Part shown: one piece after another, positions 31,383-41,171 of the stretch
How positions within the stretch are numbered: the first letter of the stretch is position 1
How the letters are laid out: each line of letters starts with the position of its first letter
Assembly: GCF_002752675.1 (NCBI RefSeq)
Contig: NZ_CP024608.1
Span: 4,464,001-4,528,000, forward strand
Reading direction: 5' to 3'
Source of the DNA: Massilia violaceinigra
GTDB lineage: Bacteria > Pseudomonadota > Gammaproteobacteria > Burkholderiales > Burkholderiaceae_D
Length of the DNA stretch: 64,000 nucleotides
Made by a program: the position numbers and the translations under genes
The notes under the pieces: generated by a model
The model's input: the letters and a program-made list of their open reading frames with translations, nothing else
What the model was told of the DNA's origin: nothing
The model's database searches: none

Positions 31383-32570
31383 GTGCAGTTACAACCGAAT
31401 GCCGCGGCGGCCGCGCCGCGCAGCCTGTTCGTTGAATTATTTCCCATCACCCTGACCGTGTTCGTCGCTTTCCTGACGCTGGGCCTGGCGTTGCCGGTGC
31501 TGCCGCTGCATGTGCAGTCGGCGTTGTCGATGAGTCCGCTGGTGATCGGGATTGTGGTCGGCAGCCAGTTCGTGGCGGCGCTGCTGACGCGGGCGTGGGC
31601 CGGCAATACCGTCGATCGGCGCGGTGCCAAGCGTGCTGTACTGCTTGGTCTGGGGCTGGGCGCGTGCTCGGGTGCCGCTTGCCTGGCATCGCTGGGCGCG
31701 CCGGCCGGGTACGGCGCCGTGGCGATCCTGATCGGTGCGCGGGTGCTGCTCGGCTGCGCCGAGAGCCTGGTCGTGACCGGTGCGCTGGGCTGGGGCGTCG
31801 GCCTGGCCGGGGCGCAGCACGCGGGCAAGGTCATGGCGTGGGTCGGCATTGCCATGTACGGCGCGTATGCCGCCGGCGCGCCGCTCGGCGTGTTCGTGTA
31901 CGGCCGCTACGGGTTTGCCGGCATTGCGCTGGCCGGCGTGGCGATTCCCCTGGTGGCGCTGGCCATCGTGGCGCCGGTGAGGGCGCTGGCGCCGTCGCAC
32001 GCGGTGCGCGTGCCTTTTTATAAGGTATTGCGCGCGGTATGGCTGCCCGGGCTGGGCCTGGCGCTGTCGAGCATGGGGTTCAGCGTGATTGCCGCCTTTG
32101 TGGCGTTGCTGTTTGCCGCCCGCGGCTGGGGTGACGCGGCGCTGGCGTTCACCGCATTTGGCGCGGCGTTTATCGGCGCGCGGCTGCTGTTCGGCCATCT
32201 TCCCGATACGCTTGGGGGCGCGAAAGTGGCGCTGATGTGCGTGCTGATCGAAGCGGTCGGCCAGCTGCTGATGTGGAGCGCACCGTCGGCCTTGGTCGCC
32301 TGCGCCGGCGCGGCCATCACCGGGTTCGGCTACTCGCTCGCGTTTCCGGGCTTCGGGGTGGAAGCGGTGCGCCGCGCGCCGCCCCAAAGCCGCGCTGCCG
32401 CGATGGGGGCGTATGTCGCTTTCCTCGATATGTCGCTGGCCGTCAGCGGTCCGCTGGCGGGGCTGGTGGCGATGCGCTGGGAGGTGGGCAGCGTATATCT
32501 GGCTGGCGCGGTCGCGGTGGCGTTGTCCGCCTTCGTGGCGCTGCGCTTGCTGGTGACCCGGCCCGCCTGA
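31383..32570 (+). CDS. MFS efflux transporter
   Basis: A 395-residue, about 12-helix major facilitator protein. GTG 31383 is preferred: GAGG precedes it, and an upstream in-frame codon at 31329 would translate the operators. The loop after helix 2 carries [16 protein letters not shown], the family motif A (G/N-x-x-x-D-R-x-G-x-R/K). Divergence from tetR suggests a drug or metabolite exporter of the arabinose-efflux-permease group. Substrate unknown. Confidence 0.85.
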   Translation: MQLQPNAAAAAPRSLFVELFPITLTVFVAFLTLGLALPVLPLHVQSALSMSPLVIGIVVGSQFVAALLTRAWAGNTVDRRGAKRAVLLGLGLGACSGAACLASLGAPAGYGAVAILIGARVLLGCAESLVVTGALGWGVGLAGAQHAGKVMAWVGIAMYGAYAAGAPLGVFVYGRYGFAGIALAGVAIPLVALAIVAPVRALAPSHAVRVPFYKVLRAVWLPGLGLALSSMGFSVIAAFVALLFAARGWGDAALAFTAFGAAFIGARLLFGHLPDTLGGAKVALMCVLIEAVGQLLMWSAPSALVACAGAAITGFGYSLAFPGFGVEAVRRAPPQSRAAAMGAYVAFLDMSLAVSGPLAGLVAMRWEVGSVYLAGAVAVALSAFVALRLLVTRPA

Positions 32571-32604
32571 TCATTTTTCTATTTTTTTATGGGAGTTAAA
32601 ACGC

Positions 32605-33249
32605 ATGTTGGATTACATTGATACCGCGCCTGCCAGCGCCCTGGCCAATCGCATCCATGCCGCGCTCGGCGCGATGCGCGCGGGCGTGCCGGTGATCCTG
32701 ACGGACGATCATGACCGCGAAAACGAGGCCGACCTGATCGTGGCGGCCGAGCGCCTGACGGTGGAAACGATGGCGCTGATGATCCGCGAATGCAGCGGCA
32801 TCGTGTGTCTGTGCCTGCCGCCGGAAACGGTAAGCGCGCTGGCGCTGGTTCCCATGAGCGCGCGCAACGGCAGCCGGCATGGGACGGCGTTTACCGTGTC
32901 GATCGAGGCGCGGGAAGGGGTGACGACCGGGGTGTCGGCGGCGGACCGGGTGGCCACCATCCGTGCGGCGGTTGCGCCAGACGCGCAGCCGGGCGACGTG
33001 GTGAGCCCGGGCCATGTGTTTCCGCTCGCTGCCAAGGTTGGTGGCGTGCTGGCGCGGCGCGGCCATACCGAGGGATCGGTCGATCTGGCGGTACTGGCGG
33101 GCCTGCGCCCGGCGGCCGTGCTGTGCGAACTGATGAACGCCGACGGGACCATGATGCGCGGGGCGCAGATAGAACGCTTTGCGGCGGACCGGGATTTGCC
33201 GGTGCTGTCGGTGGCCGATATTGTGGCTTGGCGCAGCGGGGAGGCGTAG
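32605..33249 (+). CDS. ribB: 3,4-dihydroxy-2-butanone 4-phosphate synthase
   Basis: A 214-residue RibB converting ribulose 5-phosphate into the 4-carbon riboflavin precursor plus formate. The acidic metal/substrate loop [10 protein letters not shown] is at residues 34-43 and [17 protein letters not shown] and [10 protein letters not shown] follow, all diagnostic. There is no fused RibA domain. GGGAG precedes the ATG. I see no FMN riboswitch in the 34 bases upstream, and the position after an MFS gene suggests a second, non-housekeeping copy; that is inference. Confidence 0.93.
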   Translation: MLDYIDTAPASALANRIHAALGAMRAGVPVILTDDHDRENEADLIVAAERLTVETMALMIRECSGIVCLCLPPETVSALALVPMSARNGSRHGTAFTVSIEAREGVTTGVSAADRVATIRAAVAPDAQPGDVVSPGHVFPLAAKVGGVLARRGHTEGSVDLAVLAGLRPAAVLCELMNADGTMMRGAQIERFAADRDLPVLSVADIVAWRSGEA

Positions 33250-33569
33250 GACTTGGCGGCTGCGCACCGGGGCGCGTTGGCGGTGCGAGGAGGCCGGCGC
33301 ATCGGATCAGCCCCGCTTGCGCGGCATCGACTTGACCAGGCCGGGGATCTCATGGGCGGTTTCGGCGAACTGCATGGTGCATGTTTTGGGTGGGCACCGT
33401 GACGTGACTTCGTTCTTAAAGCTCCCCCGGTTTGGGTTCACTCACAGTCGTGGTGGGCTCGTTGAGGGCATTCGCGGTTGGCGCCGAGGTGCCCCACAAG
33501 GATGTTCATGCCATTTATTCGTGGGAGGAGGGTTTGCGTGCTCAACTTGTTTCTACAATAAAGCACAGC
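33250..33569. other. Intergenic region without a supported gene
   Basis: About 320 bases after ribB. On the minus strand, 33310-33376 can encode a short tail (MQFAETAHEIPGLVKSMP) that may be a fragment of a lost gene, but I cannot assign it. Composition becomes AT-richer to the right, unlike the flanking genes. Confidence 0.3.
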
Positions 33570-33797
33570 TTACTTTTCGTTCAACGGCAATTGCAATAAT
33601 TCACCATTGCAGACAGGGAGCTTTTTGAATGCAAGAGCTCTTGACTTATCGAGTAAAAAATATGCGTGCAGATCTTCGTAGCTACAGCAGGCAGCATGCC
33701 AGATAAATCCATTTAGGAATTTATCGCCACGACTCAAACTTCGTTCCCATTCATCATCGGATTTGCTGACAAGTACTGCTCGAAGCCGTGCCCCGCT
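33570..33797 (-). pseudogene. Orphan protein fragment, no start codon
   Basis: The minus-strand frame from 33797 to the stop at 33570 reads like real protein without a good start: VLVSKSDDEWERSLSRGDKF, then HAACCSYEDLHAYFLLDKSR, then PVCNGELLQLPLNEK. Base composition is more AT-rich than the surrounding genes, suggesting foreign or decaying DNA. I do not recognise the family. It may be the C-terminus of a gene destroyed by rearrangement. Confidence 0.3.
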
Positions 33798-33928
33798 TCA
33801 TAGCCGGCGGCGGCCCGCGCATGGGGACTGTAAGCCGGCAGGCAACATGCCATAAGAAACATTTACCCGTCGACCGGACCAGGCCGTACGCTCGCGTCGC
33901 TGTGCACTTTCGACTGAACGACCCGTCC

Positions 33929-35515
33929 CTAGCTGCCCAGGATCGACGCGCGCTCGCGCCGCGAGGACACCGCCGGCGCATCCGGGCACACCCGGTTGCG
34001 CCCGGTCGACTTGGCCAGGTAGAGCGCCTTGTCGGCCGCTTCGACCAACTGTTTCGACTCCATGCCTTTGGTCGGCACCAGCGCGTGCACGCCGCAACTG
34101 ATGGTGACGATGCCGGCCGGATTGGCCTGATGCTCGCGCCCGGCCGATGCAATCGACCTGCGCACCGACTCGGCCACCACGATCGCCCCGTACAGGTCGG
34201 TATTGGGCAGCAGGATCGCAAACTCTTCGCCGCCCACGCGCGCGGCCAGGTTGCCGGCGCGGCGCCGCCCGGTGCGGATGCACTGGCCGATGAACTGCAG
34301 ACAGGCGTCCCCGGCCGGATGGCCGTAATGATCGTTGTACTTCTTGAAGAAATCGACGTCGAGCAGCACCAGCGCGAGCGAGGTGCCGTCGCGCACGGCA
34401 CGGTTGAACTCGGCGTCGAGACGGGCGTCGAACAGGCGCCGGTTGGCGATCCCGGTCAGGCCGTCGTTGCGGGCCAGCAGTTTGAGCGAACGGTTCTTGG
34501 TCACCAGCGCCAGCTGGGCGTTGCGCAGCTGTTCTTCGAGCTCGTCGCGCAGGGTCACCTGGCGGAACAGGCGCAAGCCCATCCACATCAGGATCAACAG
34601 CAGGATCACCACCCACGCCGTCGAGATATACGCGTTGGCCCACCAGTTCGCCAGCGTCTCGTCGGTCGACAGGCCCACCGCCACGAACAGCGGGTAGCGC
34701 CGCAGGGGACGGTAGCTGTACATGCGGTCGAGCGTATCGAGGTCGACCGGCACGGCGCGCGAAGCGGGCGTGGCGCGCCACTGCTTGAACATGGGTTCCT
34801 TGGCAATCGACGTGCCGATGTTTTCTTGCACGTAAGGGCGACGCATCACCAGCGCGCCGCTATCCAGGGCGATCGTGATGTTGCCTTCCTTGCCGATGTC
34901 GAAACTGTCGTAAAAGGTGCGGAAGAAGCTCAGTTGCACCGTAGCCAGGGCCACCCCGATGAAATTGCCGTCCTTGTCTTCCAGGCGGCGCGACACCGGC
35001 AGCACCCAGGTGTCGGTCGAGCGGCTGCGGATCGGCGGGCCGACATGGGCCAGCTTGTCCTTGTGCGTCTTGTGATAAACGAAATATTCGCGGTCGGCGT
35101 TATTCAGCACCGGGATCGGCTCGCGCAGCGAGTGCAGCGCCCAGTTGCCGCTGGCATCATAAATATACATGCCCTGCAGCGATGGCGTGCGGCTGACGTG
35201 GTCGATCAGGTGCAGGTGCAGGCGCTCGCCGTAATGGGTGATGCCGTCGTGCTGCACGCTCTCGACCACACTGGCCAGGATGGTGTCGACCAGCTCGATG
35301 GTGCTGTCGGCGTGGTCGGCCAGGGCGCGCGCCATGTTGGCGGTTGCCGCCGCGCTTTGCGCCAGCTGGGTTTCGCGCGCGCTGTAAATGCTCCAGCCCT
35401 GCACCGCCACCAGCGAAATGCAGACGACGAGCAGAAACGACGCGGCAATAGCGATCAGCGGCCGCTTTTTGCCATCGAGGTCGGTCACGGGCGGTACATG
35501 CTTATCAGCTTTCAT
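33929..35515 (-). CDS. Diguanylate cyclase with periplasmic Cache-type sensor
   Basis: About 528 residues: TM helix (about 17-40), periplasmic double-Cache-like sensor to about 285 (LQGMYIYDASGNWALHSLRE, NADREYFVYHK, GVALATVQLSFF), second TM (about 287-310), then GGDEF. The active-site loop is GGEEF near residue 428 (AARVGGEEFAILLP), so it should make c-di-GMP. LARNDGLTGIANRR starts the domain. I prefer the start at 35515 (MKADKHV) over 35557 because it begins near the membrane anchor; neither has a strong Shine-Dalgarno. Confidence 0.88.
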   Translation of the reverse strand: MKADKHVPPVTDLDGKKRPLIAIAASFLLVVCISLVAVQGWSIYSARETQLAQSAAATANMARALADHADSTIELVDTILASVVESVQHDGITHYGERLHLHLIDHVSRTPSLQGMYIYDASGNWALHSLREPIPVLNNADREYFVYHKTHKDKLAHVGPPIRSRSTDTWVLPVSRRLEDKDGNFIGVALATVQLSFFRTFYDSFDIGKEGNITIALDSGALVMRRPYVQENIGTSIAKEPMFKQWRATPASRAVPVDLDTLDRMYSYRPLRRYPLFVAVGLSTDETLANWWANAYISTAWVVILLLILMWMGLRLFRQVTLRDELEEQLRNAQLALVTKNRSLKLLARNDGLTGIANRRLFDARLDAEFNRAVRDGTSLALVLLDVDFFKKYNDHYGHPAGDACLQFIGQCIRTGRRRAGNLAARVGGEEFAILLPNTDLYGAIVVAESVRRSIASAGREHQANPAGIVTISCGVHALVPTKGMESKQLVEAADKALYLAKSTGRNRVCPDAPAVSSRRERASILGS

Positions 35516-35834
35516 GGCGGGGAAGGTCGCGTTCGGAAAGTGTCGTGGGGCGCGCATGCGCGCGATGCGCCCGGGGCGGGCGGCGTGTTCATGCAGTGTG
35601 GATCGAATCGCAAAATGGCGCCTGCACTCACATCGTCGTAGCTCCGCAAGGCGACTCGGCCAGGGCTGACCGGATACGCGCGGTGATTGAATAATAGAGC
35701 GGCCATTCTACCTTAGCGCATGCGAACTGGAATCAAATATTTACTCAAGGAATGCTTGTCTGTTGTTTCATAAAGCGAATACGAGCATGCCTTGCCATTG
35801 TCCGGGCGCCGCGGTCAATTGCCGCAGAGAAAAA

Positions 35835-36386
35835 TCAAGGGAAGGTGATAAAGCGCTTGTTCACCGGGCCGGTCAGCCACACACCATTGGCGGAAAGATA
35901 AAATTCCTGGCCCTGTTCATGCAGGGCGAGTGCCTGGACCGTCAGCACCACCGGCACGCCGTGGCGCTGGCCGACGGACAGCGCGGTGGCGGTGTCGGCC
36001 GACAGGTGCACATGGTGGCGCGAGGCGGGAATAAGGCCCTGGTCGCGGATCGACGCGGTAAAGCGCGAAGCGGTGCCGTGGTACAGCAATGGCGGCGGGG
36101 TCACCGGCACCAGTGCGAGGTCGACGCCGGCCACCGAGTGGCCCTGGTTGGCGCGGATACGTTTGCCGTCGTCGCTGATGGCGAAGCGCTTTTTATCGTT
36201 GTCGGCAACGACTTCCAGCAGCAGTTCGGGGGTGATGCGCTTGCCATGCTTGGCGGCGCGCGTAATCAGCTCGTCGATATCGGCCCAGCCGTTCTGGTCG
36301 AGCGTGAGCCCGATGGTGCCAGGGCTGTGGCGGAGAATCAGGGACAGGAATTTACTGATTGCTACGGTACGGTTGGAGTCGCTCAT
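35835..36386 (-). CDS. kptA: RNA 2'-phosphotransferase Tpt1/KptA
   Basis: KptA transfers a 2'-phosphate from RNA to NAD+, giving ADP-ribose 1'',2''-cyclic phosphate and nicotinamide. Family motifs: SKFLSLILRHSPG at the start, RFAISDDGKRIRANQGHS (R-x-x-x-G-H), LYHGTASRF and HHVHLSADTATALSVGQRHG. The start at 36386 fits the family length (183 residues); an upstream ATG at 36428 would add 14. It sits beside nrtR at the edge of the NAD block, which fits its NAD+ use. Confidence 0.9.
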   Translation of the reverse strand: MSDSNRTVAISKFLSLILRHSPGTIGLTLDQNGWADIDELITRAAKHGKRITPELLLEVVADNDKKRFAISDDGKRIRANQGHSVAGVDLALVPVTPPPLLYHGTASRFTASIRDQGLIPASRHHVHLSADTATALSVGQRHGVPVVLTVQALALHEQGQEFYLSANGVWLTGPVNKRFITFP

Positions 36387-36500
36387 CAAATGAAATGATT
36401 GTTCTTTTATATTTTTACGTTTAGTCATGTCTCATAATTATACGTGACAGCAATGCAAAGATAGCAAGATAATATGCTATTGCTGTTGCATGAAACCCCA

Positions 36501-37166
36501 CTACAGGCCACGTTCGAGCAGGGTCAGGGTTTTTCTCAGCGCCGCTTTCAGGCGGTACAGCTGGGCCGGACGATGGGCGCCGGCCGCTTCGAACTGGCCG
36601 TCAACCGGGTCGAGCACGTCCATTTCGCTCATCTTGCGGCGAAAGCTCACCTTGTTCAGGGTCTCGCCCAGCAGCAGTTCATAGATGCGCTGCAGTTGCG
36701 GCAGGGTGAAGGTGTCGCCGGCCAGGAAGCAGGGCAGGGAGGAATACTGGCTTTTGTTGCGCAAGCGTTCCAGCGCCGTGGCGATAATCTCGTTGTGGTC
36801 AAATGGCAACGTTCCAAGCTGCGACAGGGGTACGACATGCACGGCGGCGTCATTGCGCGCAGCCAACAGCTCGTACGGTACCAGCGCATAGTGAGCGACC
36901 GACAACGACCAGCCGCGCGGATCGCGCTCGGCCCCCGAGAAGGTAGCCAGTTGCTCGAGATAGGGCGCGACGATGCCGGTCTTGTCCTTGATGACGCGCA
37001 TGGCCGCATCGTGGGCGCTCAAATCGTCTTCCGGATGCACATAGCCGCCCGGAATGGCGAGCGCGCCCTGGAAGGGATCGTGTTCGCGCCGCAGCAGCAC
37101 GGCCGCCAGCTCCTCGCCGACCAGGGTGAGCAGCACGATATCGACGGTGCAGATCACCGCGCTCAT
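36501..37166 (-). CDS. nrtR: Nudix-related transcriptional regulator NrtR
   Basis: A 221-residue protein with an N-terminal Nudix-like domain and a C-terminal winged helix (SFRRKMSEMDVLDPVDGQFE, then RPAQLYRLKAAL). The Nudix box is degenerate: GGYVHPEDDLSAHDAAMRVI lacks the REXXEE glutamates, as expected for NrtR, which binds ADP-ribose rather than cleaving it. NrtR represses NAD biosynthesis and salvage genes and is released by ADP-ribose. It is divergent from the NAD operon, so it very likely controls it. Confidence 0.85.
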   Translation of the reverse strand: MSAVICTVDIVLLTLVGEELAAVLLRREHDPFQGALAIPGGYVHPEDDLSAHDAAMRVIKDKTGIVAPYLEQLATFSGAERDPRGWSLSVAHYALVPYELLAARNDAAVHVVPLSQLGTLPFDHNEIIATALERLRNKSQYSSLPCFLAGDTFTLPQLQRIYELLLGETLNKVSFRRKMSEMDVLDPVDGQFEAAGAHRPAQLYRLKAALRKTLTLLERGL

Positions 37167-37269
37167 GTGCCTGCCGCCGTCGCGCGGCGCTGAAAATTGC
37201 TAAAAATTAATTTCCCGGACATTGTTACTCCTTCATATAGATCAGGCCCGCCATCGGATGAACAAATTA

Positions 37270-37287
37270 TTGCATAGTTAGTTGCAA
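37270..37287. promoter_or_regulatory. Inverted repeat between nrtR and NAD operon
   Basis: TTGCA-N8-TGCAA lies in the AT-rich 173-base gap between nrtR (start 37166) and the nicotinamidase-like gene (start 37340). It is the best dyad I see there and is a candidate NrtR operator. NrtR motifs differ between lineages, so this is a positional inference. Confidence 0.35.
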
Positions 37288-37339
37288 AAGTAAATTAAGT
37301 AGCTTATGCTTGTCGTACTGTACTCACAAGGACAAAGCA

Positions 37340-38209
37340 ATGAAACGCAACCTCCATCTGCTCGTAATCGATCCGCAAAACGATTTCTGCGATTTGCCGG
37401 CCGACTATCTGCCGCCGCCCGTGGGCGCCAACGCCGCGCTGGCGCCGGCGCTGCCAGTCACCGGCGCGCACGCCGACATGCTGCGCGTGGCCGACCTGAT
37501 TCGCAGCGGCCAGGATGGCCTGGCCGCGATCAGCATCACGCTCGACTCGCATCACCGCTTCGACGTGGCGCACAGTTCATTCTGGATGGATGCGCAGCAG
37601 GGCGCGATCAACCCGTTCACCCAGATCACGGCGGCGGACGTCAGGCAGGGCAAGTACCTGCCACGCAAAGCGAGTGCGCTGCCGCGCGTGCTGGCTTACC
37701 TCGATGCGCTGGAGGCGGCGGGCCGCTACACCCTGATGGCCTGGCCGGTGCACTGCGAGATCGGCTCCTGGGGCCACAACGTGCACGCCGACGTGCGCGC
37801 CGCCTACAACGCGTGGGAAGACAGCGCGCTGGGCATGGTGGGCAAGATCAGCAAGGGCAGCAATCCCTGGACCGAGCACTATTCGGCGGTGCAGGCCGAG
37901 GTGCCGGACGCCGATGACGACAGCACCCAGGTCAATCAAGCCTTCCTGAGTCTCTTGCGCGGGTCCGACCAGGTGTATATCAGCGGCGAAGCGGGCAGCC
38001 ACTGCGTGCGCGCCACCACCGAGCATATCGTCGCCAACTGGGACCCGCGCCAGTTGTCGCAGCTGGTGCTGCTGACCGATTGCATGAGTCCCGTGACCGG
38101 CTTCGACGCCCAGTACGACGACTTCGTGCGCGACATGCGCGCGCGCGGCCTGCAGATTGCGCAGGCCGCTGACATCATGCCCGAGCTGCTGGCCAACGCG
38201 CGCCGCTGA
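37340..38209 (+). CDS. pncA: Nicotinamidase-like cysteine hydrolase
   Basis: A 289-residue isochorismatase-fold hydrolase with the PncA triad: Asp in VIDPQNDF (residues 8-15), a Lys in the middle segment, and the nucleophile Cys in SGEAGSHCVRATTEHI near residue 222. LDSHHRFDVAH supplies the metal-binding Asp/His. It is longer than E. coli PncA (about 213). It would deaminate nicotinamide to nicotinate as the entry to the PncB-NadE route encoded next. AAGGA precedes the ATG at 37340. Confidence 0.8.
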   Translation: MKRNLHLLVIDPQNDFCDLPADYLPPPVGANAALAPALPVTGAHADMLRVADLIRSGQDGLAAISITLDSHHRFDVAHSSFWMDAQQGAINPFTQITAADVRQGKYLPRKASALPRVLAYLDALEAAGRYTLMAWPVHCEIGSWGHNVHADVRAAYNAWEDSALGMVGKISKGSNPWTEHYSAVQAEVPDADDDSTQVNQAFLSLLRGSDQVYISGEAGSHCVRATTEHIVANWDPRQLSQLVLLTDCMSPVTGFDAQYDDFVRDMRARGLQIAQAADIMPELLANARR

Positions 38210-38257
38210 TCCCGCCTTTTCCCTTTCCTTTTTCCGACGCGTTCTTACGCGAACCAT

Positions 38258-39457
38258 ATGACGCCGATTGTCCCGATTGTCCATAGTCTGCTCGAAACCG
38301 ATCTGTATAAATTCACGATGTGGCAGGCGCTGTTGCACCGCCACCCGGCCGCCCAGGCCGAATATGCCTTCACCTGCCGCAACCAGAGCGCCTATCCGCT
38401 CTCCGAACTGAAGGCCGACGTCGAACGCGAACTCGATCATCTGTGTTCGCTCTCGTTCAAGCCCGAGGAAATCGCGTACCTGCGCGGCCTGCGCTTCATC
38501 AAGAGCGACTTCGCCGATTTCCTCACCGTGTTCCGTTTCCAGCGCCACTTCCTGAGCGTGGAAACCGATGGCGACGCGCTGCAGATCCGCGCCACCGGCC
38601 CGCAAGTGCACGTGATGGGCTTTGAAATCTACGTCCTGTACATCGTCAACGAGCTGTATTTCCGCCGTTTCGACCAGGAGGCGGCGCTGGCCGAGGGCCG
38701 CAAGCGCCTGCAGGCCAAGATCGCCCTGCTGCGCGGCCTGGCCAGCGAGCCTGCGAAGCGCCATCCGTTCGAGTTTTTCGACTTCGGCGTGCGCCGCCGT
38801 TTTTCCGGGGCCTGGCACGAGGAAGTCGTCGCCACCCTGGCGCGCGAAGTGCCGACGTACTTCAAGGGCACCTCGAATGTGTACTTCGCCATGAAGTACA
38901 AACTCGTTCCGATCGGGACCATGGCGCATGAATACCTGCAAAGCTTCCAGTCCTTCGGCGTGCGCCTGCGCGACTTTCAGAAAGCCGCGCTGGAAGACTG
39001 GGTGCAGGAATACCGGGGCGACCTCGGTACCGCGCTGACCGACGTGGTGGGCATGGATGCCTTCCTGAGTGACTTCGACCTGTATTTCGCCAAGCTGTTC
39101 GACGGCCTGCGCCACGATTCGGGCGACCCGGTGGAGTGGGGCGAAAAGGCGCTGGCGCACTACGCCAAGCTGCGTCTCGACGCCCATACGCGCCGCCTGG
39201 TGTTTTCCGACGGTCTCGATCTGCCGACCGCGTTTTCGCTGTACCGCCATTTTGCCGACCGCACCATGACCGGTTTTGGCATCGGCACCAACCTGTCGAA
39301 CGACGTGGGCATCACCCCGCTCAATATCGTGATGAAGCTTATGTCCTGCAATGGCCAGCCGGTCGCCAAGCTGTCCGACTCGAAAGGCAAAACGCTGTGC
39401 AAGGACGAAACCTTCCTGGCGTATCTGCGCCAGGTGTTCAATCACCCCGCCGCCTGA
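38258..39457 (+). CDS. pncB: Nicotinate phosphoribosyltransferase
   Basis: A 399-residue PncB making nicotinate mononucleotide from nicotinate and PRPP with ATP. The N-terminal [28 protein letters not shown] and the phosphorylated-histidine motif [10 protein letters not shown] (near residue 222), plus [10 protein letters not shown], are diagnostic. It follows the nicotinamidase gene by 48 bases and precedes nadE by 16. Confidence 0.93.
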   Translation: MTPIVPIVHSLLETDLYKFTMWQALLHRHPAAQAEYAFTCRNQSAYPLSELKADVERELDHLCSLSFKPEEIAYLRGLRFIKSDFADFLTVFRFQRHFLSVETDGDALQIRATGPQVHVMGFEIYVLYIVNELYFRRFDQEAALAEGRKRLQAKIALLRGLASEPAKRHPFEFFDFGVRRRFSGAWHEEVVATLAREVPTYFKGTSNVYFAMKYKLVPIGTMAHEYLQSFQSFGVRLRDFQKAALEDWVQEYRGDLGTALTDVVGMDAFLSDFDLYFAKLFDGLRHDSGDPVEWGEKALAHYAKLRLDAHTRRLVFSDGLDLPTAFSLYRHFADRTMTGFGIGTNLSNDVGITPLNIVMKLMSCNGQPVAKLSDSKGKTLCKDETFLAYLRQVFNHPAA

Positions 39458-39473
39458 GAACAGAAAGAATCCG

Positions 39474-41171
39474 ATGCTGAAAATCGCCATCGCCCAATTG
39501 AATCCGACCGTCGGTGATATCGACGGCAACAGCGGCGCCATCATCGCGGCCATGCAGCGCGCCGCCGGGCAGGGCGCCGACCTGGCCGTGTTCACCGAGC
39601 TGGCCCTGTGCGGCTATTATCCGGGCGACCTGCTGGAAGAAGCGGCGTTCCTGGACCGCATGCAGGCCGGCCTGCAGCGCGTGCTGGAGGCTTCGCGCGG
39701 CTTGCCCGGGCTGGTCTCGGTCGTCGGGGCCGTGCGCGCCAACGACGGCCCCGGCAAGCCCTTGTTCAACGCCTTGCTGGCGATTCGCGATGGCGTCATC
39801 GTCGCCGAGTACTACAAGCAGCTGTTGCCGACCTACGGCGTGTTCGACGACCGCCGCCACTTCGAGCCGGGCCCGGAAGGCGCCTGCGTGCTGCAGGTCG
39901 GCGATCATCGCATCGGCTTTCTGATTTGCGAGGATGGCTGGAACCACGAAGGGCGCGACTACAAGGTCAATCCGTTCACCGCGTTGCGCGAGGCCCGGCC
40001 CGACCTGGTGGTCAGCATTAACGCCAGCCCGTCCGATATCGGCAAGCGCGAACTGCGTCACAAGCTGTTTCGCACCGCGTCGGTCCATAACGAACTGCCG
40101 ATCCTGTACGTGAACCAGGTCGGCGGGCAGGACCAGCTGGTGTACGACGGCGCCTCGTTTGCCGTGTCGCCGTCGCAGGGCATTGCCTTCGAGGCGCAAC
40201 GCTTCAGCGAGGATTTTCAGGGCATCGGCTTTACGCAAGGCCGCTTCAGCGCAGCCGATGGCTTTGCGCTGCCAGCACCAGGCGCCGACGGCTTGCCGGT
40301 GGCCGAATTTGCGCGCCGCCAGATCGTGCTCGGCTTGCAGGATTATGCGCGCCGCTGCGGCTTTTCCAAGGTCGTCGTCGGTTCCTCGGGCGGCATCGAT
40401 TCGGCCCTCACGCTGGCGCTGGCGGTGGACGCACTGGGACCGGAGAACGTGATCGCGGTGACCATGCCGTCGGCGTTTTCGAGCGAAGGCTCGGTCAGCG
40501 ATTCGGTCGCGCTGTGCCGCAACCTGGGCATCACCCTGTTCACGCATCCGATTCTGGACCTGGTCAAGCAGTACGGCATCGGTTTCGAGGGCGCGTTCGA
40601 CCGTCCGCTGCAAGGCCTGCCGCTGGAAAACCTGCAGGCGCGCGTGCGCGGCACGATCCTGATGGCGTACTCGAATGCGTCCGGCACCTTGCTGCTCACC
40701 ACCGGCAACAAGAGCGAAATATCGGTCGGCTACTGCACTTTATATGGCGATACCAACGGCGGACTTGGCCTGATTGGCGACCTGTATAAGACCGAAGTCT
40801 ACGCCTTGTCGCGCCACGTGAATCAGCGCGCCGGGCGCGAGCTCATTCCCGACGCGGTGCTGACCAAGCCGCCATCGGCCGAACTGGCGCCGGGCCAGCA
40901 GGATACCGACAGCCTGCCCGAGTACGAGGTGCTCGACGAGATCCTCAAGTGGCACATCGAAGGGCGCCGCCTGCCGGCCGCCGAAGCGGCGCTCGCCGAG
41001 CAGTTCGTCGCCGGCCTGCTGGCCGATGCAAATGGCGCGGCGCTGGTCAAACGCATCCACGGCATGGTTGCGCGTAACGAATACAAACGGCGCCAGGCGC
41101 CTCCGATTATCCGGGTGCGCTCGCGCGCCTTTGGCAGCGGCCGTCAATTGCCGATTGCCGCTCACTATTGA
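39474..41171 (+). CDS. nadE: Glutamine-dependent NAD+ synthetase
   Basis: A 565-residue two-domain NadE. The N-terminal nitrilase-type glutaminase has Glu near 42 (FTELALCGYYP), Lys in YYKQLLPTYGVFD and Cys near 151 (FLICEDGW). The C-terminal synthetase has the PP-loop GSSGGIDSALTLALA near 303 and GNKSEISVGYCTLYGD. It amidates deamido-NAD+ to NAD+ using glutamine-derived ammonia. Start 39474 begins with the family MLKIAIAQLNP. Its stop overlaps the next start (TGATG). Confidence 0.93.
   Translation: MLKIAIAQLNPTVGDIDGNSGAIIAAMQRAAGQGADLAVFTELALCGYYPGDLLEEAAFLDRMQAGLQRVLEASRGLPGLVSVVGAVRANDGPGKPLFNALLAIRDGVIVAEYYKQLLPTYGVFDDRRHFEPGPEGACVLQVGDHRIGFLICEDGWNHEGRDYKVNPFTALREARPDLVVSINASPSDIGKRELRHKLFRTASVHNELPILYVNQVGGQDQLVYDGASFAVSPSQGIAFEAQRFSEDFQGIGFTQGRFSAADGFALPAPGADGLPVAEFARRQIVLGLQDYARRCGFSKVVVGSSGGIDSALTLALAVDALGPENVIAVTMPSAFSSEGSVSDSVALCRNLGITLFTHPILDLVKQYGIGFEGAFDRPLQGLPLENLQARVRGTILMAYSNASGTLLLTTGNKSEISVGYCTLYGDTNGGLGLIGDLYKTEVYALSRHVNQRAGRELIPDAVLTKPPSAELAPGQQDTDSLPEYEVLDEILKWHIEGRRLPAAEAALAEQFVAGLLADANGAALVKRIHGMVARNEYKRRQAPPIIRVRSRAFGSGRQLPIAAHY

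Noticed and set aside
33179..33628. A 149-codon plus-strand frame after ribB
   Set aside because: It begins inside ribB in another frame, is Arg/Cys/Trp-rich and shows no family features.
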